From Thermosipho sp. (in: thermotogales) (GTDB taxonomy: Bacteria; Thermotogota; Thermotogae; Thermotogales; Fervidobacteriaceae): a DNA stretch of 64,000 nucleotides. Where the stretch lies: the NCBI GenBank assembly GCA_017656335.1, contig JACDOA010000001.1, positions 248,001 to 312,000 on the forward strand, in the 5' to 3' direction. Below the pieces are notes generated by a model. That model was given only the letters and a program-made list of their open reading frames with translations, did no database searches and was not told where the DNA came from. The stretch's first letter is position 1; each line of letters opens with the position of its first letter. The translations under genes and the position numbers were made by a program. Below are positions 7,384 to 15,052 of the stretch, piece after piece.

Positions 7384-8772
7384 GTGCTAAGTAAAGCTAT
7401 TATTCAAGATATTATTGGAACGGTTTTAAAACATGGTGGGGATTTTGCTGAAGTTTTTGTTGAAAAAAAATATCAAAACAGATTCGAACTTAAAGATGGA
7501 AAATTAGAAAAGGCAAATACTGGAACTATAGTTGGTGTTGGTATTAGAGGCTTTCTTGGAACCAAAGCAATATACGCTTATACTAATGTTCTTGAAAGAG
7601 AAAATTTGATTTCTGTTGCCAAACGTGTTGGAGAAGCTCTTGGAGAAGCAAAACTAAGTGATTTAGTTTTAAATTTCGACGATAAAAATCTTAAAAACAG
7701 ACATATTGTATATTTTAATCCAAAAGATATAGAAAAAGATAAGAAAGTTGATGTAATGAAAAGGGCTTATCATTCTGCCAAGAATTTTTCCGAACTAATT
7801 AAACAAGTTGCTGTTATGTATTGGGATTATGACCAGGAAGTTTTAATTGCCAATTCAGAAGGAACCTGGGCTGAAGATAGAAGAATTAGAACAAGATTAA
7901 TGATAAGTGCTGTAGCTGAACATAACGGTAATATGGAAAGAGGATTTTACGGACCTGGTGCAGGAATGGGATTTGAATTTTTTGATAGGATTAATGTTGA
8001 AGAAGCTGCAAAAAGAGCTGCAAGAATTGCTGTTCGCATGGTCGATGCTGAACCTGCTCCAGCAGGTAAAATGCCAGTTATAATTTCTAATGAATTTGGA
8101 GGAGTTATTTTTCACGAAGCAGTTGGGCATGCTCTCGAAGCTACATCTGTAGCAAAAGGTGCTTCAGTCTTTGCAGGAAAATTAGGGCAAAAGGTTGCCG
8201 CAGAATGTGTTTCAGCCGTAGATGATGCTACAATCCCAAATGCATGGGGATCTGCTAACATAGATGATGAAGGTGTTCCAACAAGAAGGAATCTATTGAT
8301 TGATAAAGGTGTGTTAGTAAGCTACTTAATTGATAAACTTGGAGGAAGAAGAATGAATATGGAAAGTACAGGTAGTGGAAGAAGACAAGATTACACTTTT
8401 GCTCCAACTTCAAGAATGAGTAACACTTTCATCCTACCGGGAAATTATTATCCAGAAGAAATTATCGCTGCTACTGAATATGGTTTATATGCAAAAACTA
8501 TGGGAGGCGGTTCTGTTATTCCCGGAACTGGCGAATTCAATTTTGCAGTAATGGAAGCATACCTCATTGAAAATGGAAAAATAACAAAACCTGTTAAAGG
8601 TGCAACATTAATTGGTAAAGGTTATGAAATAATTCAAAAAATTGATATGGTCGGTAATGATCTTGATAGAGGTCAAGGTATGTGTGGCTCACTTTCAGGT
8701 TCAATTCCAGCTGATGTAGGTCAACCTACTTTAAGAGTTTCTGAAATAACAGTTGGGGGGCGAAACAAATGA
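7384..8772 (+). CDS. tldD: Metalloprotease TldD
   Basis: The 462-residue TldD subunit carries the zinc motif HEAVGH (H244, E245, H249) in the context FHEAVGHALEA, followed by DDEGVPTRRN and a glycine-rich C-terminal sheet (AKTMGGGSVIPGTGEFNF). TldD works with TldE as a heterodimeric protease that unwinds and cleaves peptides; known roles are microcin B17 maturation and CcdA degradation in Escherichia coli. The GTG start at 7384 follows AAGGGGTGAT; an upstream in-frame TTG would overlap the previous gene. The stop overlaps tldE by 4 bases. Confidence 0.93.
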   Translation: MLSKAIIQDIIGTVLKHGGDFAEVFVEKKYQNRFELKDGKLEKANTGTIVGVGIRGFLGTKAIYAYTNVLERENLISVAKRVGEALGEAKLSDLVLNFDDKNLKNRHIVYFNPKDIEKDKKVDVMKRAYHSAKNFSELIKQVAVMYWDYDQEVLIANSEGTWAEDRRIRTRLMISAVAEHNGNMERGFYGPGAGMGFEFFDRINVEEAAKRAARIAVRMVDAEPAPAGKMPVIISNEFGGVIFHEAVGHALEATSVAKGASVFAGKLGQKVAAECVSAVDDATIPNAWGSANIDDEGVPTRRNLLIDKGVLVSYLIDKLGGRRMNMESTGSGRRQDYTFAPTSRMSNTFILPGNYYPEEIIAATEYGLYAKTMGGGSVIPGTGEFNFAVMEAYLIENGKITKPVKGATLIGKGYEIIQKIDMVGNDLDRGQGMCGSLSGSIPADVGQPTLRVSEITVGGRNK

Positions 8773-10076
8773 CATTTAATGAATTCAAGGAAAAAATATT
8801 TTCCCTTGCAAAAAAGGATGGATTTGAAGCACAAGTTGAATTTAGTGAAGAAAGCGAATTCTCAATTAGGTATGCTAATGATGATATAGACCAGTACACA
8901 GATGCTTCAAAATTTTCAGTAATAGTAAAAGTTCTAAAAGATGGAAAAATTGGTAATTCTTTTACTGAAACTTTAGAAAATCCTGAAGAAACTTATAATG
9001 AAGCTCTTTCCAGCTGGAAAATTGTTGATAGTGATGAAGAAAATTTCTTTTATGATGGTAAAGGAAAATATCTAAATATGGAAACATACTATGGAGAATT
9101 TGAAAAAGTTCCAGTTAAAGAAAAAATAAATTTTGTAAAAGAACTTTACCAATCTGCTAAATGTAACGAAAAGATTGTCATGGTTCCATATGCCCTATTC
9201 CAAAATTTTGCAATCAATAAAAAACTTTCTAATACTCTTGGATTAGATCTTGAATTTAAATCTGATGGCGCCTATTCGTTTGCAATGGCAATTTCACAAG
9301 ATACTTCAAATCACTCTGGAGTCTGGTTAAAAGTTGGGAAAAAACCTAAAGATTTAGATCCTAAAGAAATTGGGAAAAAAGTTTGTGATGAAGCACTTTC
9401 ACTTTTAGGTGCTCAAACTGTAAATAGTGGAAAATATCGGGTAATTTTGAGAAATACTGCTTTTGATGACATGTTAGGTTTATTACGTTCAATGATTTCG
9501 GCAGAAAATGTTCAAAAGAATATGTCTCCATTAAAAGGTAAACTCAATGAAAAAGTAGGTAGTGATGTATTAAATATCTTAGATGTTCCTTATCATCCAC
9601 TTAGCATTTCAAACAGACCGTTTGACGATGAAGGTGTTCCAACCAAAGAAAAATCAATTATTGAAAATGGAATTCTTAAAACTTATCTTCATAATTTAAA
9701 AACGGCAAAGAAGGATAACGTAGAACCAACCGGTAATGCAATCCGTTCTGAGATTTCTCCTATCAATTTGTTTGTTAAGCCTGGTGAATTATCTTTTAAA
9801 GAATTAGTTGAAAAATTGGAAAATGGATTGATTATCATAGGAGTTGATGGAATGCACTCTGGAGCTAATCCAATTTCTGGAAATTTCTCTTTAGGTGCAA
9901 GAGGATACAAAGTGGAAAATGGCCAAATCGTAGGAGCAGTTGAACAAATAACCATTTCTGGAAATTTCTTGGAATTACTTAAAAATATTGAAGATGTTGG
10001 AAATGATTTGTTTGTAACCTTTGGAACTTTAACTCCGAGTGTGCTTGTAAAAGAATTAGATGTTGCTGGAAAATAA
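8769..10076 (+). CDS. pmbA: TldE (PmbA) protease partner
   Basis: This 435-residue paralogue of TldD lacks the HExxxH zinc motif, as expected of the TldE/PmbA subunit. Family features are FDDEGVPTKEKSIIENG and GANPISGNFSLGARGYKVEN near the C-terminus. It forms the non-catalytic half of the TldD/TldE protease and shapes the substrate cleft. Its ATG overlaps the end of tldD, which favours equal synthesis of both subunits. A terminator follows directly. Confidence 0.93.
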   Translation: MTFNEFKEKIFSLAKKDGFEAQVEFSEESEFSIRYANDDIDQYTDASKFSVIVKVLKDGKIGNSFTETLENPEETYNEALSSWKIVDSDEENFFYDGKGKYLNMETYYGEFEKVPVKEKINFVKELYQSAKCNEKIVMVPYALFQNFAINKKLSNTLGLDLEFKSDGAYSFAMAISQDTSNHSGVWLKVGKKPKDLDPKEIGKKVCDEALSLLGAQTVNSGKYRVILRNTAFDDMLGLLRSMISAENVQKNMSPLKGKLNEKVGSDVLNILDVPYHPLSISNRPFDDEGVPTKEKSIIENGILKTYLHNLKTAKKDNVEPTGNAIRSEISPINLFVKPGELSFKELVEKLENGLIIIGVDGMHSGANPISGNFSLGARGYKVENGQIVGAVEQITISGNFLELLKNIEDVGNDLFVTFGTLTPSVLVKELDVAGK

Positions 10077-10078
10077 AG

Positions 10079-10107
10079 AAGTGGGGATTAATCCCCACTT
10101 TATTTTT
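10079..10107 (+). terminator. Terminator after tldE
   Basis: AAGTGGGGATT and AATCCCCACTT form a perfect 11-bp stem (10079-10100) followed by TATTTTTTA. It separates the mrnC-tldE unit from the dipeptidase gene, whose ribosome binding site begins about 10 bases later. Confidence 0.85.
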
Positions 10108-10122
10108 TAGGGGGATCAAAAT

Positions 10123-11073
10123 ATGATAATTGTTGATGGTCATTTTGACTTACTTCCATTAGTTTATGAACATAGAAGAAAAAATGAAAAAAATGTTATA
10201 CAAAATCAATTTTTTAAAGATTTTACTGAGGGCAAAATCAATATAATTGTCTCTTCCCTGTATATTATGGATAACTATCTTCCAGAAATGGCACTTAGGG
10301 TAGCTCTTGATCAGATAAGCTCATTATATTACGAAATTGAAGAAAGTGGTGGAAAATACTTGCTCTGCAAAAATTATAATGACATTGAATTGGCAATTAA
10401 CAATAAATTAATTGGGATTCTATTATCTTTTGAAGGAGTCGAACCTATTTATAATGACATTTATCTTTTAAGAATATTTTATAACCTTGGTGTTCGATTT
10501 GTTGGTTTAACCTGGAATAGAAGAACATATGCCGCCGATGGAATTGGAATACAAAATTCTAATGGTGGGCTTACCGATTTTGGCCTTAACGTTCTTAAGG
10601 AATCTCAAAAATTGGGAATGTTAATTGATGTAAGTCATTTAAACGAAAAAGGATTTTGGGATGTTATTAAAAACACAACAAACCCCGTAATTGCCTCTCA
10701 TTCAAATGCAAGAAAAATTTTTGATTCTCCACGAAATCTTACAGATGAACAAATTAAGGCTATAGCAAACACTGATGGTATTATTGGTATAAATGCAAAT
10801 GGAATGTTTGTTTCTGAAAAAAAAGAAGAAAATAACGAATTAGGACTTTTAAAACATATTGCTCACATAGCTAATTTAGCAGGTGTCCAACATGTAGCTT
10901 TGGGTCTCGATCTTTGCGATGGTTTTAGAAATCAGTCAATGGATTCACTTAATGGCTATAAATCTTTAGAAAAACTTTACCATATTTTAGATAAAAACGG
11001 ATTTTCAAAAAAAGAAATTGAAATGATTTTTGGTAAAAATTACCTGAATCTTTACAAAAAATATCTAAAATAA
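10123..11073 (+). CDS. Membrane dipeptidase family (M19) zinc peptidase
   Basis: The 316-residue protein has the amidohydrolase-fold signature of renal-dipeptidase-like M19 enzymes: DGHFD at residues 5-9 (HxD metal ligands), the bridging glutamate in LLSFEGVEP, LTWNRRTYAADGIG, DVSHLNEKGF, and the later histidine in IASHSNARKI. There is no signal peptide or membrane anchor, so it acts in the cytoplasm. M19 enzymes cleave dipeptides, often with a C-terminal D-residue, which fits the racemase immediately downstream. The start follows TTAGGGGGATC. The product is slightly shorter than many family members. Confidence 0.88.
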   Translation: MIIVDGHFDLLPLVYEHRRKNEKNVIQNQFFKDFTEGKINIIVSSLYIMDNYLPEMALRVALDQISSLYYEIEESGGKYLLCKNYNDIELAINNKLIGILLSFEGVEPIYNDIYLLRIFYNLGVRFVGLTWNRRTYAADGIGIQNSNGGLTDFGLNVLKESQKLGMLIDVSHLNEKGFWDVIKNTTNPVIASHSNARKIFDSPRNLTDEQIKAIANTDGIIGINANGMFVSEKKEENNELGLLKHIAHIANLAGVQHVALGLDLCDGFRNQSMDSLNGYKSLEKLYHILDKNGFSKKEIEMIFGKNYLNLYKKYLK

Positions 11074-11142
11074 TAAAAAATAATTTACAAAAAATTGTTT
11101 TTATTTTAAAATAAAAGTAGATAATAAAAAGGAGGAGTTTTT

Positions 11143-12210
11143 GTGCCATACCCTCGATTAATAATAAATCTCAACGAAATATACCTGAATGCTTTAAAAC
11201 TTCAAAAAATGTGTGAAGAAAATAATATTGAACTAGTTGGAGTTACGAAGTTAACTTTAGGCGATCCAAAAATTGCCTTAGTACTAAAAAAAGCAGGAAT
11301 TAAGAAACTAGGAGATTCAAGACTCAAAAATATCAAAAAATTGGTTGAAAATAATATACCTGGTCCCTTCCAATTGCTTAGAATTCCAATGATTTCTGAA
11401 CTTGAAGAAGCTGTAATTTATGCCGACGAAATACTAGTTTCAGAAGAAAAAACTGCTTTAATAATTGACAAAATTGCTCAAAAATATGATAAAAACGTTC
11501 AATTAATATTAATGATTGACGTTGGGGATTTAAGGGAGGGTATCTGGTACGAAGAGGCTCCACAAAAAATTTTAAAGTTACACCAAAAATTAAAATTTGC
11601 TAATATTAGAGGAATAGGTACTAATTTAGGATGTTTTGGAGGGGTATTACCAACTGTAAAAAATATGAATTTAATGATTGAAATTAAAGATTATCTTGAA
11701 GAAAAATTAGATAAACAGTTAATTGTTTCTGGTGGTAATACTGCTGCTTTAAATTTACTTGAAGAAAAGAAGCTTCCAAAAGGTATCTATCAATATAGGA
11801 TTGGAGAAGCTCTTTTGTTAGGAACAGATGCAACTGGGCACAGGGATATTCCTTACCTTTCTCAAAATACTCTTTTACTGGAAGCTGAAATCATTGAAGT
11901 TGATTATAAATCTTCTGTACCTATTGGAGAAATTGGAAGAGATGCAATGGGAAGAATACCTCATTTTGAAGATAAAGGATGGCGAAAAAGAGTTATACTT
12001 GCTATCGGTGAACAGGACATTCTTCCAAATGGGTTAAAGTCACTTGATCCAACTTTGGAAGTACTACATGCCTCAAGTGACCATACTATTGTAGATATAA
12101 CTGATTCAACTACTAATTATGATGTTGGCGACGTCATAAAATTTAGAATATCTTATGGATGTGCTTTGAGAGCTTTTACTAGCCCTTTTGTTGAGAAAAT
12201 CTATATATGA
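11143..12210 (+). CDS. Ornithine/lysine/alanine racemase-like PLP enzyme
   Basis: The 355-residue fold-type III PLP protein opens PRLIINLNEI and has the PLP lysine region ELVGVTKLTLGDPKIALVL. The order of motifs (GDSRLKNIKKL, MIDVGDLREGI, GTNLGCFGG, IVSGGNTAALNL, YRIGEALLLGTDATG) matches the ornithine-racemase (Orr)/YhfX-like branch rather than Alr. It would interconvert L and D forms of a basic amino acid. Some Thermotogota put D-lysine in their peptidoglycan, so a wall role is possible (inference), as is D-amino-acid catabolism with the M19 dipeptidase just upstream. The ribosome binding site is AAAGGAGGAG, and the start codon is GTG. Confidence 0.82.
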   Translation: MPYPRLIINLNEIYLNALKLQKMCEENNIELVGVTKLTLGDPKIALVLKKAGIKKLGDSRLKNIKKLVENNIPGPFQLLRIPMISELEEAVIYADEILVSEEKTALIIDKIAQKYDKNVQLILMIDVGDLREGIWYEEAPQKILKLHQKLKFANIRGIGTNLGCFGGVLPTVKNMNLMIEIKDYLEEKLDKQLIVSGGNTAALNLLEEKKLPKGIYQYRIGEALLLGTDATGHRDIPYLSQNTLLLEAEIIEVDYKSSVPIGEIGRDAMGRIPHFEDKGWRKRVILAIGEQDILPNGLKSLDPTLEVLHASSDHTIVDITDSTTNYDVGDVIKFRISYGCALRAFTSPFVEKIYI

Positions 12211-12211
12211 A

Positions 12212-12240
12212 AAACTCCCGCGGTTGCGGGAGTTTGTTTG
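12212..12240. terminator. Terminator between convergent genes
   Basis: AAACTCCCGC (12212-12221) pairs with GCGGGAGTTT (12226-12235) across a GGTT loop, with T-rich sequence to the right and A-rich sequence to the left. It can serve the racemase on the plus strand and the recombinase-like gene on the minus strand. Confidence 0.85.
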
Positions 12241-12252
12241 TTAACCATTATT

Positions 12253-13350
12253 TTAAACCTCTGAAGAATCTATAAATGCTACTCTTAATTTTCCAACTAA
12301 CAATATGAAGTAATTTTCTTTTGGTTTCCTCTTAATTTCATATCCAAGTTTTTCTAAGAAATTTTGCCATTCGTCCAAATTTCTAACAACAAATAATGTA
12401 TTAAGTCTTGAAAATTTTTCACCTTTCTTTATATACGCTGTTCTAGAAACAATATAGGTGTGATCAATTTTTCTAATAGGAATTGATAATTTATTGAAAA
12501 ATTCAAGAACGGATGTAAGATCATCTACTACCTCTACTGATAAAATTGTTCTTAAATCACCTTTTTCAGCAATATACCTCGCTATATCCTCTATTGTTTT
12601 CGTTGAGTTATATTTAAATAAATCCATAACATATGGAAGTGATGGTTGGGCTATAACTTGTCTTCCAACTGCAACATTTCTCAATATTTCCACAGATAAT
12701 GGTCTTGATAGTTTAAGATCAATTTTTTTCTGTAACCCTCTCAACATTAAAGCTAAATAAGAAGGTTTAACAGGCTGTCCTTCAGAAGTAGCAATAAGAT
12801 ACATATTCTTACCTTCATACTTTTTCAACCATTTGTCTACAGGGGGTGTAATATTATATGTAGTGTTTTCAGCTTTTATGTGAATTTTTCCATCTTTAAT
12901 ATCAGTACCTTTTAAATTAACTATTTCGCCAGATTTTAAGCCAATAATTCCTGCTAATCCAACAAGCAAAACATACTTTTCATTTCCTTTTTCGGCCATT
13001 TTTTCTGCTTCTTCGTATAATTTCCAAAAATCCAAATAAGATATCATCTCATAATCTGCTTTTTTGTATGGAACCTTTAATTCTTCTACAACAGCTGAAA
13101 AAATCAATGGGTAAAACCTTTGTAAGAATGAACGCAAAGGTACAAAATATTGTCTCCAAGCAGTGTGTTTATAATTGCTCCTGATAAAATCTAGCCATTT
13201 CCTTACACTTTCTAAATTTACCTTTCCATTAACAAAATTTAAAAAAGATTCTAACATTGTTATATAATTTTTTCTTGTATTTTCAGAAATATTCTGCGTT
13301 TTTAGATATTCAATAAATTTTTTCAAATCCTTACTTTCAATCTTTTTCAT
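12253..13350 (-). CDS. Tyrosine-recombinase-like protein lacking catalytic residues
   Basis: The protein has 365 residues. Residues 1-100 form a SAM-like core-binding domain (ISENTRKNYITMLESFLNFV, then LRSFLQRFYPL), as in Xer/phage integrases. The next 170 follow the catalytic-domain layout, but key residues are changed. The first arginine box reads GLKSGEIVNLKG (usually GLRxxEl). The H-x-L-R box reads EILRNVAVG, keeping only the arginine. The region that should carry LGH and the tyrosine nucleophile reads LFKYNSTKTIEDIARYI. About 100 extra C-terminal residues match no recombinase I know. It is probably a DNA-binding pseudo-recombinase. The ATG at 13350 follows GGAGGTGCTGAA. Confidence 0.65.
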   Translation of the reverse strand: MKKIESKDLKKFIEYLKTQNISENTRKNYITMLESFLNFVNGKVNLESVRKWLDFIRSNYKHTAWRQYFVPLRSFLQRFYPLIFSAVVEELKVPYKKADYEMISYLDFWKLYEEAEKMAEKGNEKYVLLVGLAGIIGLKSGEIVNLKGTDIKDGKIHIKAENTTYNITPPVDKWLKKYEGKNMYLIATSEGQPVKPSYLALMLRGLQKKIDLKLSRPLSVEILRNVAVGRQVIAQPSLPYVMDLFKYNSTKTIEDIARYIAEKGDLRTILSVEVVDDLTSVLEFFNKLSIPIRKIDHTYIVSRTAYIKKGEKFSRLNTLFVVRNLDEWQNFLEKLGYEIKRKPKENYFILLVGKLRVAFIDSSEV

Positions 13351-13445
13351 TTCAGCACCTCCATTAAAAATAATCAATATCATTATAACATATTAAATGT
13401 TTGGAATTATTTGTAAGATTGTTTCAAAAATTACAATTAGCATGA

Positions 13446-13556
13446 CGAACTTTTCTAAATTGTAACAATATGTAATAAGTTTTTTAACTCACTTTAGTTC
13501 TTTCATTTTAGTACTTTTATTAATTGCTTAGATTATCGAACTTTTCTAAACTGTAA
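13446..13556. repeat. Two direct copies of a 20-bp motif
   Basis: CGAACTTTTCTAAATTGTAA at 13446-13465 recurs at 13537-13556 with one change (C at the 15th base). The copies are 91 bases apart, start to start. They lie in the non-coding gap between queA and the promoter region of the recombinase-like gene, so they may be protein-binding sites or mobile-element debris. Confidence 0.6.
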
Positions 13557-13561
13557 AACCA

Positions 13562-14572
13562 TTAATATATAAAACAAGCATCCCCAAACGAAAAGAAGCG
13601 GTATTTTTCTTTTACAGCAATTCGATATGCATTTAATATAAATTCATATCCAGCAAAAGCAGAAACTAACATTAATAGTGTAGACCTTGGCAGATGAAAA
13701 TTTGTTATAAGAGCATCAGTAAATTTAAATTCAAAGGGAGGATATATAAAAATATCAGTTTTTCCATGATAATGATCTTTTTCTGGCAATCTAGCAATTG
13801 TTTCAAGAGTTCTAACACTTGTTGTACCAACTGCAATAATTCTCCCTTTATTTTTTCTATATTCCCTAATTTTTTCAACAGTTTCTTTTGGAACATAATA
13901 AGTTTCAGAATGCATTTTATGTTCTTCAATTTTCTCAACTTTTACGGGTCTAAAAGTGCCAAGTCCAACATGCAAAATTACATCCGCAAATTCTACACCT
14001 TTTTCTTTTAATTTCTTTAATAAAGATTCTGTAAAATGTAGCCCTGCAGTGGGAGCTGCAACTGAACCCATTTCCCTTGAGTAAACTGTTTGATATCTAT
14101 CAATAGAAATTTTACGATTTTTAACATACGGTGGTAACGGAGCTCTTCCATATTTAAAAATTTCTTCATCATTCACAGAATTAAATTCCAATATTCTTGA
14201 ACCTTCTTCAGCCCAATCTTTACAAACAGCTTTTAAATTGTCATTAAAAAGTATTTCTGTGCCTTTTTTTACTTTACTTCCTGGCTTGACTAATGCTTTC
14301 CAAATCCCTTTATCAACTTTTTCAAGCAATAAAATTTCTATATTTGCACCTGTAGTCTTTTTCCCATATAATCTTGCAGGAATAACTTTTGTAATGTTTC
14401 TTACCAATAAATCTCCTTCCCCCAGATAATTTATAATATCTCTAAAAATTCTGTGTTCAATTGTTTTTTCTTTCTTATTCAAAACCATCAACCTAGAAGA
14501 ATCTCTAGGTTCAACTGGTTTTTGAGCAATTAATTCCTCGGGTAAGAAATAATCAAAATCTTTTACTTCCAA
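13562..14572 (-). CDS. queA: S-adenosylmethionine:tRNA ribosyltransferase-isomerase
   Basis: QueA moves the ribosyl part of S-adenosylmethionine onto preQ1-modified tRNA to make epoxyqueuosine. The 336-residue product shows the family blocks FDYFLPEELIAQKPVEPRDS at the N-terminus, VAAPTAGLHFTESLL, VGLGTFRPV, MHSETY, AVGTTSVRTLE and ITNFHLPRSTLLMLV. The start is TTG at 14572, with AGGAGGGG eight bases upstream. It lies 50 bases after rpsO, with a hairpin between, so expression may depend partly on readthrough from the rpsO promoter. Confidence 0.95.
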   Translation of the reverse strand: MEVKDFDYFLPEELIAQKPVEPRDSSRLMVLNKKEKTIEHRIFRDIINYLGEGDLLVRNITKVIPARLYGKKTTGANIEILLLEKVDKGIWKALVKPGSKVKKGTEILFNDNLKAVCKDWAEEGSRILEFNSVNDEEIFKYGRAPLPPYVKNRKISIDRYQTVYSREMGSVAAPTAGLHFTESLLKKLKEKGVEFADVILHVGLGTFRPVKVEKIEEHKMHSETYYVPKETVEKIREYRKNKGRIIAVGTTSVRTLETIARLPEKDHYHGKTDIFIYPPFEFKFTDALITNFHLPRSTLLMLVSAFAGYEFILNAYRIAVKEKYRFFSFGDACFIY

Positions 14573-14595
14573 CTAAAGCCCCTCCTTAAAAATAT

Positions 14596-14617
14596 GGGGA
14601 GGTTTTATAACCTCCCC
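14596..14617 (-). terminator. Hairpin between rpsO and queA
   Basis: GGGGAGGTT and AACCTCCCC form a 9-bp stem with a four-base loop, followed on the minus strand by ATATTTTT. It is a plausible partial terminator or attenuator that lowers queA relative to rpsO. The same G-rich strand resembles the queA Shine-Dalgarno region. Confidence 0.65.
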
Positions 14618-14622
14618 TTCTA

Positions 14623-14877
14623 TTATTTCCTTAATCCCAATTTTTGAATTACTTCTTTGTAAGATTCTGGATTTTTACTTCTAAGATACTTTAAAATTTT
14701 TCTCCTTCTACCAACCAACTTCATGAGACCTCTTCGTGAGTGAAAATCTTTAGGGTGCTTTTTTAAGTGTTCAGTTAAATGTTTAATTCTAGCAGTTAAA
14801 AGAGCTATCTGAACCTCTGCACTTCCTGTGTCTCCCTCATGAATCTGAAATTCTCTAATAATTTCCTCTTTATTCAT
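14623..14877 (-). CDS. rpsO: Ribosomal protein S15
   Basis: S15 binds the central domain of 16S rRNA early in 30S assembly. The 84-residue product contains the universal core [20 protein letters not shown], then [20 protein letters not shown] and [10 protein letters not shown]. The ATG at 14877 is preferred; the upstream ATG at 14892 is part of the ATGGAGGTG ribosome binding site. The N-terminus is a few residues shorter than in many bacteria. A strong promoter and a duplicated hairpin motif precede it. Confidence 0.96.
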   Translation of the reverse strand: MNKEEIIREFQIHEGDTGSAEVQIALLTARIKHLTEHLKKHPKDFHSRRGLMKLVGRRRKILKYLRSKNPESYKEVIQKLGLRK

Positions 14878-14900
14878 CCACAACACCTCCATAATATATT

Positions 14901-14941
14901 CCCACTACCAAGTAGGGGCATTGCCCACAACCGAGTAGGGG
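14901..14941 (-). promoter_or_regulatory. Duplicated hairpin motif in the rpsO leader
   Basis: The plus-strand copies CCCACTACCAAGTAGGGG (14901-14918) and CCCACAACCGAGTAGGGG (14924-14941) match at 16 of 18 bases. The first can fold as a short hairpin (CCCCTAC pairing with GTAG-GGG around a bulge). They occupy the extreme 5' end of the predicted transcript, just upstream of the ribosome binding site, the place where S15 autoregulatory RNAs lie in other bacteria. S15 binding is inferred. Confidence 0.5.
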
Positions 14942-14949
14942 TCATTAAT

Positions 14950-14978
14950 ATATTAAACCATAAAATCTGAAAAGTCAA
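14950..14978 (-). promoter_or_regulatory. rpsO promoter
   Basis: On the minus strand TTGACT (14973-14978) and TAATAT (14950-14955) are separated by 17 bases. Transcription would begin near 14943, at the edge of the duplicated leader motif. Confidence 0.8.
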
Positions 14979-14983
14979 TACCA

Positions 14984-15011
14984 TTGACAAAATTTTACCT
15001 TTTGCTACAAT
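14984..15011 (+). promoter_or_regulatory. Promoter for the FTR1 permease gene
   Basis: TTGACA (14984-14989) and TACAAT (15006-15011) have a 16-base spacer. It points away from the rpsO promoter, and the two -35 boxes are separated by only 5 bases. Confidence 0.75.
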
Positions 15012-15015
15012 TGAA

Positions 15016-15034
15016 ATTGAAACTCAGTCTCAAT
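15016..15034 (+). promoter_or_regulatory. Dyad operator candidate before the iron permease
   Basis: ATTGAAACTCAGTCTCAAT has two 9-base arms around a central C, with one mismatched pair. It starts 5 bases after the -10 box, covering the transcription start, a typical repressor position. A metal regulator (Fur or DtxR class) is plausible from the gene controlled, but the sequence is not a textbook box for either. Confidence 0.45.
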
Positions 15035-15052
15035 AACGAAAGGAGTGTGAAT

